Source: Actinomycetota bacterium
GTDB taxonomy: Bacteria; Actinomycetota; Thermoleophilia; Solirubrobacterales; JACPNS01
Direction: 5' to 3'
Length of the DNA: 64,000 bases
NCBI GenBank assembly: GCA_016213645.1
Contig: JACQZY010000013.1
Location: 257,081-321,080 of the forward strand
A program made the translations under genes and the position numbers. A model generated the notes under the pieces. The model made no database searches. It saw nothing but the letters and a program-made list of their open reading frames with translations, and had not been told where the DNA came from. Position 1 is the first letter of the stretch. Each line of letters begins with the position of its first letter. Shown in pieces: positions 18,403-26,357 of the stretch.

Positions 18403-19485
18403 TCAGCAGGCCAGCAGGCGATCCAGCTCCGCGCGAAGTTCGCGCGTGCTGAGCGGCTCGTGATCCAGAATCGTGTAGCGACCTGGGCGCGTGCCCGGTG
18501 CGCACTTGACGATCTCCGCAAGGCGCGCGGTGGGGATGCCGAACCCGGCCAGCGCCGAGGTCATACCGGCCGAGGCGATCAGCTCGCGGATCTCGCCTAC
18601 GTCTCCACCTTGCAGCCTGGTCGCGACCAGCGTGCCAAAGGCCACCTGCTCACCGTGCGAGGCGGTGCCCGGCTCCAGACCGTCAAGCGCGTGGCTGATC
18701 AGGTGCTCACTGCCCGAGCACGGGCGCGACGATCCGGCGATCTCCATCGCCAGTCCGCTCAGCACCAGGCCGTCGAGCAGGCGCCGTGCCAGCGGCACGG
18801 TCACGCGTCCGGCGCACAGTTCGGATAGGTCAAAGCTCTCGATCAGCAGATGGGCGCAGGCCGAAAGCAACGCGGCGAAGTCATCGACCTGTTCTGCCCC
18901 GGCGGTCGCGGCGAGACGCCAGTCAAACAACGCCGTTCGGTTGCTGATCAGGTCTCCAATGCCGGCGCGGGCGAACGGCGCGGGTGCGGCGGCAACCGCC
19001 TCCAGGTCCGCCACGACCGCGACCGGCAACTGCGCGCGCTCGCTGACGACATCGCCGGAGGCTTCGCGAATCACGGCGACGGGCGAGGCGATGCCGTCGG
19101 TGGAAAGCTGGGTCGGGATCACGATCACCGGCTCGTCGGCGATCAATGCGGCGGCCTTCGCCACATCCACCGGCCGGCCGCCGCCGACGGCGACGATCGC
19201 GTCGTGATCACGCTGAAGACGGGTCGCGATGCGTTTGACCTCGGCGCGAGTGTTGTCGGTGATCGTGTCGCGGTTGCCGTCGCTGCCGGTGAGGTCGGCG
19301 CAGACAGCGGCGGACTGCGACGTACCACTGACGTAAAGCGGTGCCGAAACCTCCAGCGCTTCAAGCACCTGGCGCAATTCGGCGTCGAGCGCGTCGTGGC
19401 CCTCGACCGCGCGCAAAAACCGCGGCAGCGCGATCTGTCGGGTCGCCGTCATCGCGGCGATCAGCTCTTTGAACTCGCCATTCAA
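18403..19485 (-). CDS. sn-glycerol-1-phosphate dehydrogenase family protein (AraM/EgsA type)
   Basis: The 360-residue protein belongs to the iron-containing alcohol dehydrogenase fold and is closest in motif to glycerol-1-phosphate dehydrogenases, which reduce dihydroxyacetone phosphate to sn-glycerol 1-phosphate. Visible motifs are the nucleotide loop VGGGRPVDVAK, the substrate signature STDGIASP, and the expected metal ligands in GIGDLISNRTA (Asp), SGSEHLISHALD (His) and ASHGEQVAFGT (His). The start used is a TTG overlapping the TGA of the upstream nucleotidyltransferase gene (TTGA), which implies translational coupling; an in-frame ATG at 19452 is the alternative. Next to a LicC-like nucleotidyltransferase and a flippase/ligase block, it may supply the glycerol phosphate of a surface polymer. 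A related polyol-phosphate dehydrogenase with another substrate is possible. Confidence 0.8.
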   Translation of the reverse strand: MNGEFKELIAAMTATRQIALPRFLRAVEGHDALDAELRQVLEALEVSAPLYVSGTSQSAAVCADLTGSDGNRDTITDNTRAEVKRIATRLQRDHDAIVAVGGGRPVDVAKAAALIADEPVIVIPTQLSTDGIASPVAVIREASGDVVSERAQLPVAVVADLEAVAAAPAPFARAGIGDLISNRTALFDWRLAATAGAEQVDDFAALLSACAHLLIESFDLSELCAGRVTVPLARRLLDGLVLSGLAMEIAGSSRPCSGSEHLISHALDGLEPGTASHGEQVAFGTLVATRLQGGDVGEIRELIASAGMTSALAGFGIPTARLAEIVKCAPGTRPGRYTILDHEPLSTRELRAELDRLLAC

Positions 19486-20240
19486 GCCGAAGTCTCCAGG
19501 ACAGTGGCCGAAGGCTGGGGCGTAAGTGCATCGATCGCCGGGGCGATCTCATCGTTGGCGCGGGCGAGATCGTCGTGGTCGTCGATCTCCACCCAGAGCA
19601 AACCGCCAACCCGCTCCACGCGTACCGCGCGACGGCGCGCCAGCTCCTCCAGCGCGTCTTCGTAGTAAACCTGCACGTTGCCGGCGGCGATGAACTCGTC
19701 AAGGATTTCCGCGAGCAGCGGACCATCGGCGGGGTCCACGCGGGTCAGACCGATGTACTCGCCGATCGCTTCGGTCAGGGGGATCGACTTGTGCAGCCGC
19801 GCGAGGTCGCCGCTCGGCCCGAGCGTGACCTTCATCGATTCCTGGTCCACTTCGAGCACGTCGTCCACCAGTAACGCGCTGCCCTCCGTATCGGCCAACC
19901 GGCGCGCCAGCTCCGGCTCGAACAGCAGGTCGCAGTTCACAATCACGCAGCCGCCGCGCACGATCTCGCGTACCTGCCAGAGCGAAACGATGTTGTTCTC
20001 GTCGCTCCACCGGTCGTTGAAAACGGTTTCGGCACCGAGACCTTCGAGTCGGTCGGCGGCGTGTCCGGTGACCGCGACGATGCGCTCAAACCCGGCCGCG
20101 GACAAATACTCGAATGCGCGCTCGGCAAGCGTTCGCCCCCCCGCCTCGACCAGCGCCTTTGGGCGCTGCGCACAGAGATCGCCCAGCCGCGAACCGCGAC
20201 CGGCTGCCAGGTAGATGACGGGCAGATTCGGCATCGACAC
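19482..20240 (-). CDS. LicC-like NTP transferase (sugar/alcohol-phosphate nucleotidyltransferase)
   Basis: The 252-residue cytoplasmic enzyme has the nucleotidyltransferase signature LAAGRGSRLGDLCAQRPKAL near residues 11-30, the ENNIVSLW segment, an NCDLLFE metal/acidic motif and GEYIGLTRV, a combination typical of the phosphocholine cytidylyltransferase (LicC) branch. Such enzymes activate a phosphorylated alcohol or sugar as an NDP derivative. The reading starts at GTG 20240 or, two codons later, ATG 20234; I cannot decide between them. Its stop overlaps the TTG start of the glycerol-1-phosphate dehydrogenase gene. The pairing suggests, as inference only, that it forms an NDP-glycerol-like donor from the dehydrogenase product. 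Sugar-1-phosphate or choline phosphate remain alternative substrates. Confidence 0.75.
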   Translation of the reverse strand: MSMPNLPVIYLAAGRGSRLGDLCAQRPKALVEAGGRTLAERAFEYLSAAGFERIVAVTGHAADRLEGLGAETVFNDRWSDENNIVSLWQVREIVRGGCVIVNCDLLFEPELARRLADTEGSALLVDDVLEVDQESMKVTLGPSGDLARLHKSIPLTEAIGEYIGLTRVDPADGPLLAEILDEFIAAGNVQVYYEDALEELARRRAVRVERVGGLLWVEIDDHDDLARANDEIAPAIDALTPQPSATVLETSA

Positions 20241-20263
20241 AAAACGTTACCCGGCAGCGGCCT

Positions 20264-21214
20264 TCAGTCGTTGATTTTCAGTGTTTCAAGCATCGAGCGA
20301 CACTGCGTCCACATCTCGGTGTCGTCGGGAGCGATACGGCATTCGAACGAATACGAGTTCACCGGACCGACGATCCAGACTTGAAGCACTCGCTTGCCGT
20401 TCAGCGCGTCGAACTCATACTTCAGCGCTTCGTGGCCGGCAATCTGAGGCCGCGAAAAACTCACGCCGTCCTTTGAACGCGCGGAGCTCCCCTCAAACGT
20501 CCGGCGCTCGAACTCCGTTCGCCGCTGCGCGCTGTCGATCGGCGGACGATAGACGAAATAGGACAGAAATATTTGGTCGTCATCGCCTTGCCGATCTTGC
20601 GTCAGCCACCAGCTGGAGCCGTCATCGGGAGCGTCAACGCTTTGTCTTTGAAACCACTCGCGCTCGCCGGACAGCGGCGAGTAATTGACGTGAAGATGAT
20701 CGCCCGGCAGACTTGAACGGCCGTCGACGTCAATCTCCGTGTACTCGCCCTTTTCCGCGTGCTGATCGTCCGAGAAGTCGAACATGCGACCGCCGGACCC
20801 CGAGGAGGTGTGATCAAGCAGAATTCCGGCGCCGATCACCAGCAACACCCCGACAACCAGGAACAACGTCACCAACCGCAGTCGCGAGCTTTCCGGCGGC
20901 GGTGTCGGCGCCACGGCCTCTAGCGGAGGGCGCCAGGACGCGGGTTGCGGCTGCCAGTAGCCGGGCGGGATCGGGATCGGCTGCGGCGGCATCGGCTGCG
21001 GCGGCATTTGCTGCGGCCGACCGTGCTGCCAGGGCGCGGGCCACGCTCCGTACGGTTGCGGCTGTTGGTGTGGTGGAAGCGGCGGCGGAGCCGGCCATGG
21101 CGGGTTTGCCGGCGGCGGCGCCGGGTGCACCGGGGGCGGGTCGTGCCCGTCCGGCGGCACCGGGTTTACGAATCCCTCCGGTGGCTGCCACTGAGGATGC
21201 GAACCAGCACTCAC
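20264..21214 (-). CDS. Proline-rich single-pass membrane protein, unknown function
   Basis: The 316-residue protein starts at GTG 21214. Residues 1-105 are extremely rich in Pro, Gln, Trp and Gly (PPPVHPAPPP, PQPMPPQPIP), followed by one transmembrane segment (about 112-133, LVTLFLVVGVLLVIGAGILL) and a polar extracytoplasmic domain of about 180 residues with a conserved-looking WWLTQDR and ending in SMLETLKI. This resembles the general plan of actinobacterial proteins with a cytoplasmic proline-rich tail and a small exported domain, but I do not recognise the exported domain. It sits 23 bp upstream of the nucleotidyltransferase gene and 140 bp downstream of the flippase gene, so it may be co-transcribed with the polymer genes. 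Confidence 0.75.
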   Translation of the reverse strand: MSAGSHPQWQPPEGFVNPVPPDGHDPPPVHPAPPPANPPWPAPPPLPPHQQPQPYGAWPAPWQHGRPQQMPPQPMPPQPIPIPPGYWQPQPASWRPPLEAVAPTPPPESSRLRLVTLFLVVGVLLVIGAGILLDHTSSGSGGRMFDFSDDQHAEKGEYTEIDVDGRSSLPGDHLHVNYSPLSGEREWFQRQSVDAPDDGSSWWLTQDRQGDDDQIFLSYFVYRPPIDSAQRRTEFERRTFEGSSARSKDGVSFSRPQIAGHEALKYEFDALNGKRVLQVWIVGPVNSYSFECRIAPDDTEMWTQCRSMLETLKIND

Positions 21215-21354
21215 CGAACGGCTATCGACATCGAAAGTGGGTAGCTTGACCTGCGTGTGACTTCACCAGCGTGGCTTCACGAGTGACGCTTGGCCTTCAA
21301 TGCCTTCTCTGGCTCCGTCCCCGGCTCAAACTCCCGGAGCGCCCCGCCGGACAA

Positions 21355-22893
21355 TCACTCCGGTCCGTGCACCTGCTGCGAGACGTCGGGCCGTTCGCCA
21401 AGCGAGCGAGACTGTCGGGCCTTGCGCAACAGGTCTCGCGCGTTTCTCAGCTGCTCGATCTCGGTGCGGCTGAAGAATCCCGTCACCAACAGCCCGATCG
21501 GATACAAAGACCACCAGGCCGTCCGCAAAAGCAAGCCACCGATACCGTCGGCCGGCAGTAGCTGCTCGCCGCCGAAGCCGACCGCAAAGGCCACGACGAC
21601 GATCTGCGCCAGCCGCCGAAACTCCAGCACCAGACCAAGCGCGGCGCGAGCGCGTAGATACATCAAGCTCAGCAGCACAACATATGCCCCGATCAGCGCC
21701 AGACCGGCGCCAACGATGCCACCGGCCCATCCGTCCAACGGGATAAGCAGATAACAAAGCATCGCGTTCGCCGCCAGCCCCATCGCCGCAATGGGAAACA
21801 GCGAACCCGTCTTGCCGACGCGCGCGACTGCCGAAACAAGCACCAGATACGCGCCGTAGAGCACCACGCCCGTGGCCACCAGGGGCACCGCACGGTAACT
21901 GAGAAAGAAGGCGTCGCTCACCAGCAAACGCGCCAACCAGCGCGCCACGAGCGCGAGCGCGGCGACCACGCCGCCGGTCACCAGCAGGTAGTACGTGAGC
22001 ACGCGGCCGTAGACCACTCGCGCCTCGGCGTCGGCCTTGATCGAGTACGCGAGCGGCGGCCAGGCCAACTGAAACGCACGCACGAACACCGTCACTCCCT
22101 GGGCGAATTTGAAGGCGATGGAATACAGACCGGCGGCGATCAGTCCGGCGGTGTGCGAAGCCGCCAGATGCAACAGCATCAACCGATCTACCCAGTTGAG
22201 TGCGTAGAGCGAGATCTCGCCCGGCACTGTGGGTAGGCCAAAGCGCAGCATCGGCACGGCGAGCGGCAGGCCGGGGCGTCCAATACGACGCGCGTGGACT
22301 GCCAACAGCACAATCGTCACGGTTGTCGTACCGATCGCGTTTCCCAGCAACAGGCCCTGCGCGTCGAGGTCGCGGACGACCACCAAGTACACAGTCAGCG
22401 GCACGGTGACCAACACGTTGCCGACGGTCGCCGCGGCGTAAGCGCCTGCGCGCTCGTCCACGCGAAACAGCGCAAGCAACAGCTCGTAGATCGTGTAGAA
22501 CCAAAACCAGCCGATCGCGATTCGCACCAGCGTCAACGCATCGCCACCACCACCCAACAGCCAGTCGGCCATCCGCGGCGCGATCGCCAGGCAGACCGCC
22601 GTGCCCAAGGTGGTCGCGGCAAGCAGCCCCCAGAACCCGGTGCGAACAATCTCGCGCGGATCGTATTCGTCGCGCAGAAAATAGAAACGCAGCATCGCCT
22701 CGATCGCTCCGAACCTGAAGAAGATCGAGAGCACGATCACGGTGGTCGCGAGAATCTCCACCTGGCCAAAGCCGCCCGGATCCACGTAACGCGTATAGAC
22801 CGGAAGCGTGAAGATGGCGATCAGCTTCGCCAACACGCTCGACGTGGTGTAGGCCGCGCCGGTGCGCGCAAGCCGCTTGAGGTATCCGATCAC
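21355..22893 (-). CDS. Wzx-type polysaccharide flippase (oligosaccharide transporter)
   Basis: A 512-residue integral membrane protein of the MATE/MOP exporter family that flips lipid-linked oligosaccharides across the cytoplasmic membrane. The N-terminus ARTGAAYTTSSVLAKLIAI followed by FTLPVYTRYVDPGGFGQVE is characteristic of Wzx/RfbX-like flippases, and about twelve to fourteen hydrophobic segments follow. I place the start at GTG 22893, because it overlaps the TGA of the ligase gene as GTGA and yields the normal family N-terminus. A longer frame reaching 22995 would add about 34 arginine-rich residues that overlap the ligase gene and look out of place. The C-terminal tail (about 465-512) is charged and cytoplasmic. 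Its neighbours, an O-antigen ligase and a CapD-type dehydratase, support a surface polysaccharide pathway. Confidence 0.88.
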   Translation of the reverse strand: MIGYLKRLARTGAAYTTSSVLAKLIAIFTLPVYTRYVDPGGFGQVEILATTVIVLSIFFRFGAIEAMLRFYFLRDEYDPREIVRTGFWGLLAATTLGTAVCLAIAPRMADWLLGGGGDALTLVRIAIGWFWFYTIYELLLALFRVDERAGAYAAATVGNVLVTVPLTVYLVVVRDLDAQGLLLGNAIGTTTVTIVLLAVHARRIGRPGLPLAVPMLRFGLPTVPGEISLYALNWVDRLMLLHLAASHTAGLIAAGLYSIAFKFAQGVTVFVRAFQLAWPPLAYSIKADAEARVVYGRVLTYYLLVTGGVVAALALVARWLARLLVSDAFFLSYRAVPLVATGVVLYGAYLVLVSAVARVGKTGSLFPIAAMGLAANAMLCYLLIPLDGWAGGIVGAGLALIGAYVVLLSLMYLRARAALGLVLEFRRLAQIVVVAFAVGFGGEQLLPADGIGGLLLRTAWWSLYPIGLLVTGFFSRTEIEQLRNARDLLRKARQSRSLGERPDVSQQVHGPE

Positions 22894-24434
22894 GAAGCCC
22901 GCTCCGACAAATCGGCAACGCCGAGCTCGTCGACGATGTCGGCGCCCGGCAACGGGATCGCCGCCAGCGACACGCCCATCCCGAGCAGCACCCACATGAA
23001 CGGATCTTCAAACAGCGCCGCGTACACAAGCGAGTGCACGAACAGCGCGGTGAACGCCGCGGCAACCGCTACGCGCGCGACGCGGCCGGGGCGGCGATCG
23101 TCGCCGGTGCGGCGAAACACGCATTTGAAACACGTCCAAAGCAAGGCCAAAAAGACAGCAAGGCCAACCACGCCCTGTTCGGCCGCAACCGTCAGAGGCG
23201 CGGTATGCGACTTCGTGGTGGAGGGCGAGCCAAAGGCCGAGTCGTGCGCCAGACTGCCACGCTGAAATTCCGCCGCGAAGCCGCCCGCGCCTTGGCCCAC
23301 GAGCGGACGGTCGCGCCACAACTTCAAGCCCCCGGTCACCAGATCCAGTCGGCCGCTTGTCGAGGTCTCGGCGCTTCGTGAGCTGCTGAGGTCGATCCCC
23401 GACACCGACGGCACCGCAATTGCGAAAACCACGCCCGCAAGCAGGACGACACCGGCCGAGCCAAGCACCGCGCGCGCGTTCCAGCGCATCGCCGCAAGCG
23501 CGATCAATCCCGCCAGCAGCGCCGCGAAGCTGGATTGCGAGAGCGTCAACACGAGGCCCGCCCAAAGCACGGCCAGCACTACGGCGGCGTAGAACACCCG
23601 GTGCGCGCGCGACGTATAAATCATCAGCGCCGATACGGTGAGCATCACCAGCACCAGAAAACGACCGAAGATATTCGGGTCGAAGAACAGCGACTGCACA
23701 CGGAAGTAGGGATCGAAGTCGCTGGGGCTGATGCCGCCGGGACGGATCAGGTATTGACCGCGCGCGAACTCCACGAAACCGGCCGCCACGAGCAGCAGAG
23801 CCACCGCCAGGACTGCCGCCGCGCAGGTGCGCAGCAGCGCTCCGTCCCAGCGCTGGTCCGCGGCCAAGCCGTAGAGCAGCACGAACGGCGCGTAAAAGAA
23901 GGTGAAGTTCTGCACCGCCGTTGAGACGTCGGACGAATACGCGGTCTGCAACGCGTAAAGCCCAAGGAACGTCGCCAGCAGGATGTCCAGACGGCGCACA
24001 GGATGCGTTGCCAACGCATCACCGCGCCAGGCGCGCCAGGTCTCGGCGGTGACGGCGGCCGCGATCACCAGATACAACGGCAGCAGCAGCTTGACCGAGT
24101 CGCCGCCAACTTCAAGCGGGATGCGAAACGGCAGCGCCACCAGTGCCGCCGGTAGCACCGCGCGCGGAAAGCGCAGGCAGAGTGCCGTGGCGGCGACCAG
24201 GACGATCGCACCTCCGGCTAGTCCGGCGGCGATCAGGGGGGTGCTCAGCTGTGGCAGGCTGGACTGCTGGTCGCCGGTGACGGCCGCCAGCAACACGAGC
24301 GGCGCCAGCCCCAACACGGCCATACCGGCCACCGCACGCAGACGCGGGGTGGCCGTCAGCAACCGCGCCGCCGCCACGGCGGCCAAGCCGATCAGTCCGG
24401 CGATCTGCAATGGTTGGGCAACCGCGGCGGTCAT
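22890..24434 (-). CDS. O-antigen ligase/polymerase-like membrane protein (Wzy/WaaL)
   Basis: The 514-residue polytopic protein has roughly twelve membrane segments and the Wzy_C/O-antigen ligase layout: N-terminal helices, a large loop holding RSAETSTSGRLDLVTGGLKL and LVGQGAGGFAAEF, then the FGSPSTTKSHTAPLTVAAEQG segment near residue 430. The loop residues (Arg, His, and the Gly-x-Gly run) match this superfamily, which joins lipid-linked repeat units or transfers them to an acceptor outside the membrane. In an organism presumed to lack LPS it more likely polymerises or ligates a wall glycan. It overlaps the gene upstream by ATGA and the flippase gene downstream by GTGA, so all three are probably made as a coupled set. 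Confidence 0.82.
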   Translation of the reverse strand: MTAAVAQPLQIAGLIGLAAVAAARLLTATPRLRAVAGMAVLGLAPLVLLAAVTGDQQSSLPQLSTPLIAAGLAGGAIVLVAATALCLRFPRAVLPAALVALPFRIPLEVGGDSVKLLLPLYLVIAAAVTAETWRAWRGDALATHPVRRLDILLATFLGLYALQTAYSSDVSTAVQNFTFFYAPFVLLYGLAADQRWDGALLRTCAAAVLAVALLLVAAGFVEFARGQYLIRPGGISPSDFDPYFRVQSLFFDPNIFGRFLVLVMLTVSALMIYTSRAHRVFYAAVVLAVLWAGLVLTLSQSSFAALLAGLIALAAMRWNARAVLGSAGVVLLAGVVFAIAVPSVSGIDLSSSRSAETSTSGRLDLVTGGLKLWRDRPLVGQGAGGFAAEFQRGSLAHDSAFGSPSTTKSHTAPLTVAAEQGVVGLAVFLALLWTCFKCVFRRTGDDRRPGRVARVAVAAAFTALFVHSLVYAALFEDPFMWVLLGMGVSLAAIPLPGADIVDELGVADLSERAS

Positions 24435-26326
24435 CGCGAGAGCAACTCCAGAATTCGCTCGGTCGTGAAAACAACGTTTGCATCCGGCGACAACGCTCCT
24501 TGGTTTGATGCGAGCGCCGACTGCCAGCCGTCAGCGCCGACACGAATCACCAGTCCCTTGCCGAGTTGGTATGCCACAAGCGCCGGGCTACCGGCGCGGC
24601 GGCCGGCGGCGGTCTGCACCTCGGCGGCGCGCGCGCGTGACCGCGAGGTCTCGAACCGCGCGAACTGGCCGGTCGGTCCGCGCATCAGGCCGAGCTGATC
24701 GGCGAAGGTCACCAACGGCGCGACGGCCGACTGCTCTTCCTGGATCGATTCGCCAAAGACGTCGCGTTCGGCGCGCTGAGACGGTCCGGCGATCGTTCCT
24801 GCCGCCAGGCGAACGGTGCGACGGAACGCATCCGGCGTGAAGAACGCCACGCGGCCACCGCGCTTCACGAATTGCCGCAGTTCCGATCCCAGCAACGGCG
24901 TGATCCACCGCTCGTCACCGGCAAAAATCACAGCTCGGCGGCCGCTGCGCAACGGTGAGGGGTCAAGCGCAAGTGCGTAATCGGTGGTCACGCGTGCGGC
25001 GAAGGGTTGCGAACGCGCCGCCAGATACCGCGCCAGCGCGGCCTCGCGCGAGGTAAATCCCGTGGGCATCCGGCCGGCCGCGAGCGTGCGGTTCGCGCGT
25101 ACGCGCAGTTCTCGGCCGCCGGTCAGACTCGCGAAATCGTCGGCGAAACCGTCTCCATCCACGTCTGCCGGATTGAGCGCCTGCCAAGCGATCGACGGAT
25201 ACACGATCAGCGGACCGCGCGCACGGTCGCGCGACACCGCGACCGGCGCGGTGGCGGTGCCTCCTCCTCCCGGCGGGCGGCGCCGCGCAGTTATGGCAAG
25301 CGTGTACAGACCCGCGTCCGCGTCCTCGGGCACGCGAAAACGCAAAATCGCGCCGCGCGCCGCGCCGCGCGCGACGGTCGTGCCGGCCACACCGCTCAAT
25401 TTGTAGCGATACCCACCCGGTGGAGGATGGACAGGCAGCTCGGTTACATGCCCGGCGGTCAGCGGCTGCAGTCCCGGCGAGATCTCGACGCCGCGAAGCG
25501 TCAGTCCAGCATCGTTCCCGGCATCGCCGGGTCCCGGCGGCCGTCGGCGACTGCTGTCGCCGGTGTTGCCGGCGGCGTCGCAGGCCCGCGCGACAAACAC
25601 GTACGTCCCCGCGGCGGCGGGCCGCGCTGGACCCTTCGTCACAAACGGGTCAAAACACGAACCGTCACGCCGCTCGAACCGGCCCACCGTCAGATCCCAC
25701 ACACCGAACGGTTTGCCGCGTTCACCGGCGAATGCCGCCACCGGACGCTGCGAAGTGCGTCCGCCGCGTATCGCATAGACGTCAAACTCGGCGCGCCGTC
25801 CGGGCGAGACGCCTCTGAAGTTCACGCGGATTTCGCGTGGGCGGTCGCGCAGCGCTGAAACGGTGTGCTCGCCGGCGACCGCGGCGCTCAACGCCGGAGG
25901 CCGGGTGTCGACCACGAAGAACTTGTCGGGCACGAACGATCGTCCCGCGCGCGCCAACGTGATCCGTACGCGATAGGCACCGTCGTCCACCGGCCGGCCG
26001 GCACGATGGTTCCGGGCGCGCTCGCGACCATTCCAGTAAAAGCGGTGCGCTCCAGAGGAAAGCTCACGACCGTCCACAAGCGTGCGGACCACCCGACGAG
26101 CGCGGTCCAGCACCTCAACGGTCACACGGTCGGCGTGTTTTGTACGAAACCGCAGGTAGCCGCGCTCGCGCACAACGTCGCCGTTGGGCGAGATGTACTT
26201 CTTCATGTGCACGGCGTAGACAAGCGGCTCGGTGCGCTTCAGCTTCTGCGCCACAAAGAACGCGGTGAAGGTGGCCAGCATCAACAGGCCAAAAACCACT
26301 CGCGAGATCAGCGTTGCCCGGCTCAC
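24431..26326 (-). CDS. Membrane-anchored protein with FlgD-like Ig region and C-terminal dimethylformamidase-like region
   Basis: The 631-residue protein has an N-terminal transmembrane anchor (about 8-27) and a large exported part. Residues 55-140 have a FlgD-Ig-like look (HRFYWNGRERARNH, then DGAYRVRITLA). A central region of Ig-like character contains Cys pairs (DGSCFDPF and VARACDAAGNT). From about residue 375 the sequence LIVYPSIAWQALNPADVDGDG resembles the beta-subunit C-terminal domain of N,N-dimethylformamidase-like proteins, which occur in secreted proteins of unknown role. The final part alternates like a glutamine-amidotransferase-type fold (IFAGDERWITPLLGSELRQF and GGRVAFF). It lies between a LytR_C protein and the ligase, so a role in handling the exported polymer is a guess. 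Catalytic function is not established. Confidence 0.6.
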   Translation of the reverse strand: MSRATLISRVVFGLLMLATFTAFFVAQKLKRTEPLVYAVHMKKYISPNGDVVRERGYLRFRTKHADRVTVEVLDRARRVVRTLVDGRELSSGAHRFYWNGRERARNHRAGRPVDDGAYRVRITLARAGRSFVPDKFFVVDTRPPALSAAVAGEHTVSALRDRPREIRVNFRGVSPGRRAEFDVYAIRGGRTSQRPVAAFAGERGKPFGVWDLTVGRFERRDGSCFDPFVTKGPARPAAAGTYVFVARACDAAGNTGDSSRRRPPGPGDAGNDAGLTLRGVEISPGLQPLTAGHVTELPVHPPPGGYRYKLSGVAGTTVARGAARGAILRFRVPEDADAGLYTLAITARRRPPGGGGTATAPVAVSRDRARGPLIVYPSIAWQALNPADVDGDGFADDFASLTGGRELRVRANRTLAAGRMPTGFTSREAALARYLAARSQPFAARVTTDYALALDPSPLRSGRRAVIFAGDERWITPLLGSELRQFVKRGGRVAFFTPDAFRRTVRLAAGTIAGPSQRAERDVFGESIQEEQSAVAPLVTFADQLGLMRGPTGQFARFETSRSRARAAEVQTAAGRRAGSPALVAYQLGKGLVIRVGADGWQSALASNQGALSPDANVVFTTERILELLSR

Positions 26327-26357
26327 GGCGCAAGGCTAACCGTCATCGCAGGCGACG

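Noticed and set aside
21326-23065. A 579-codon frame overlapping the flippase gene
   Set aside because: Arg-rich translation with no membrane pattern; the adjacent frame gives a clear Wzx-type protein.
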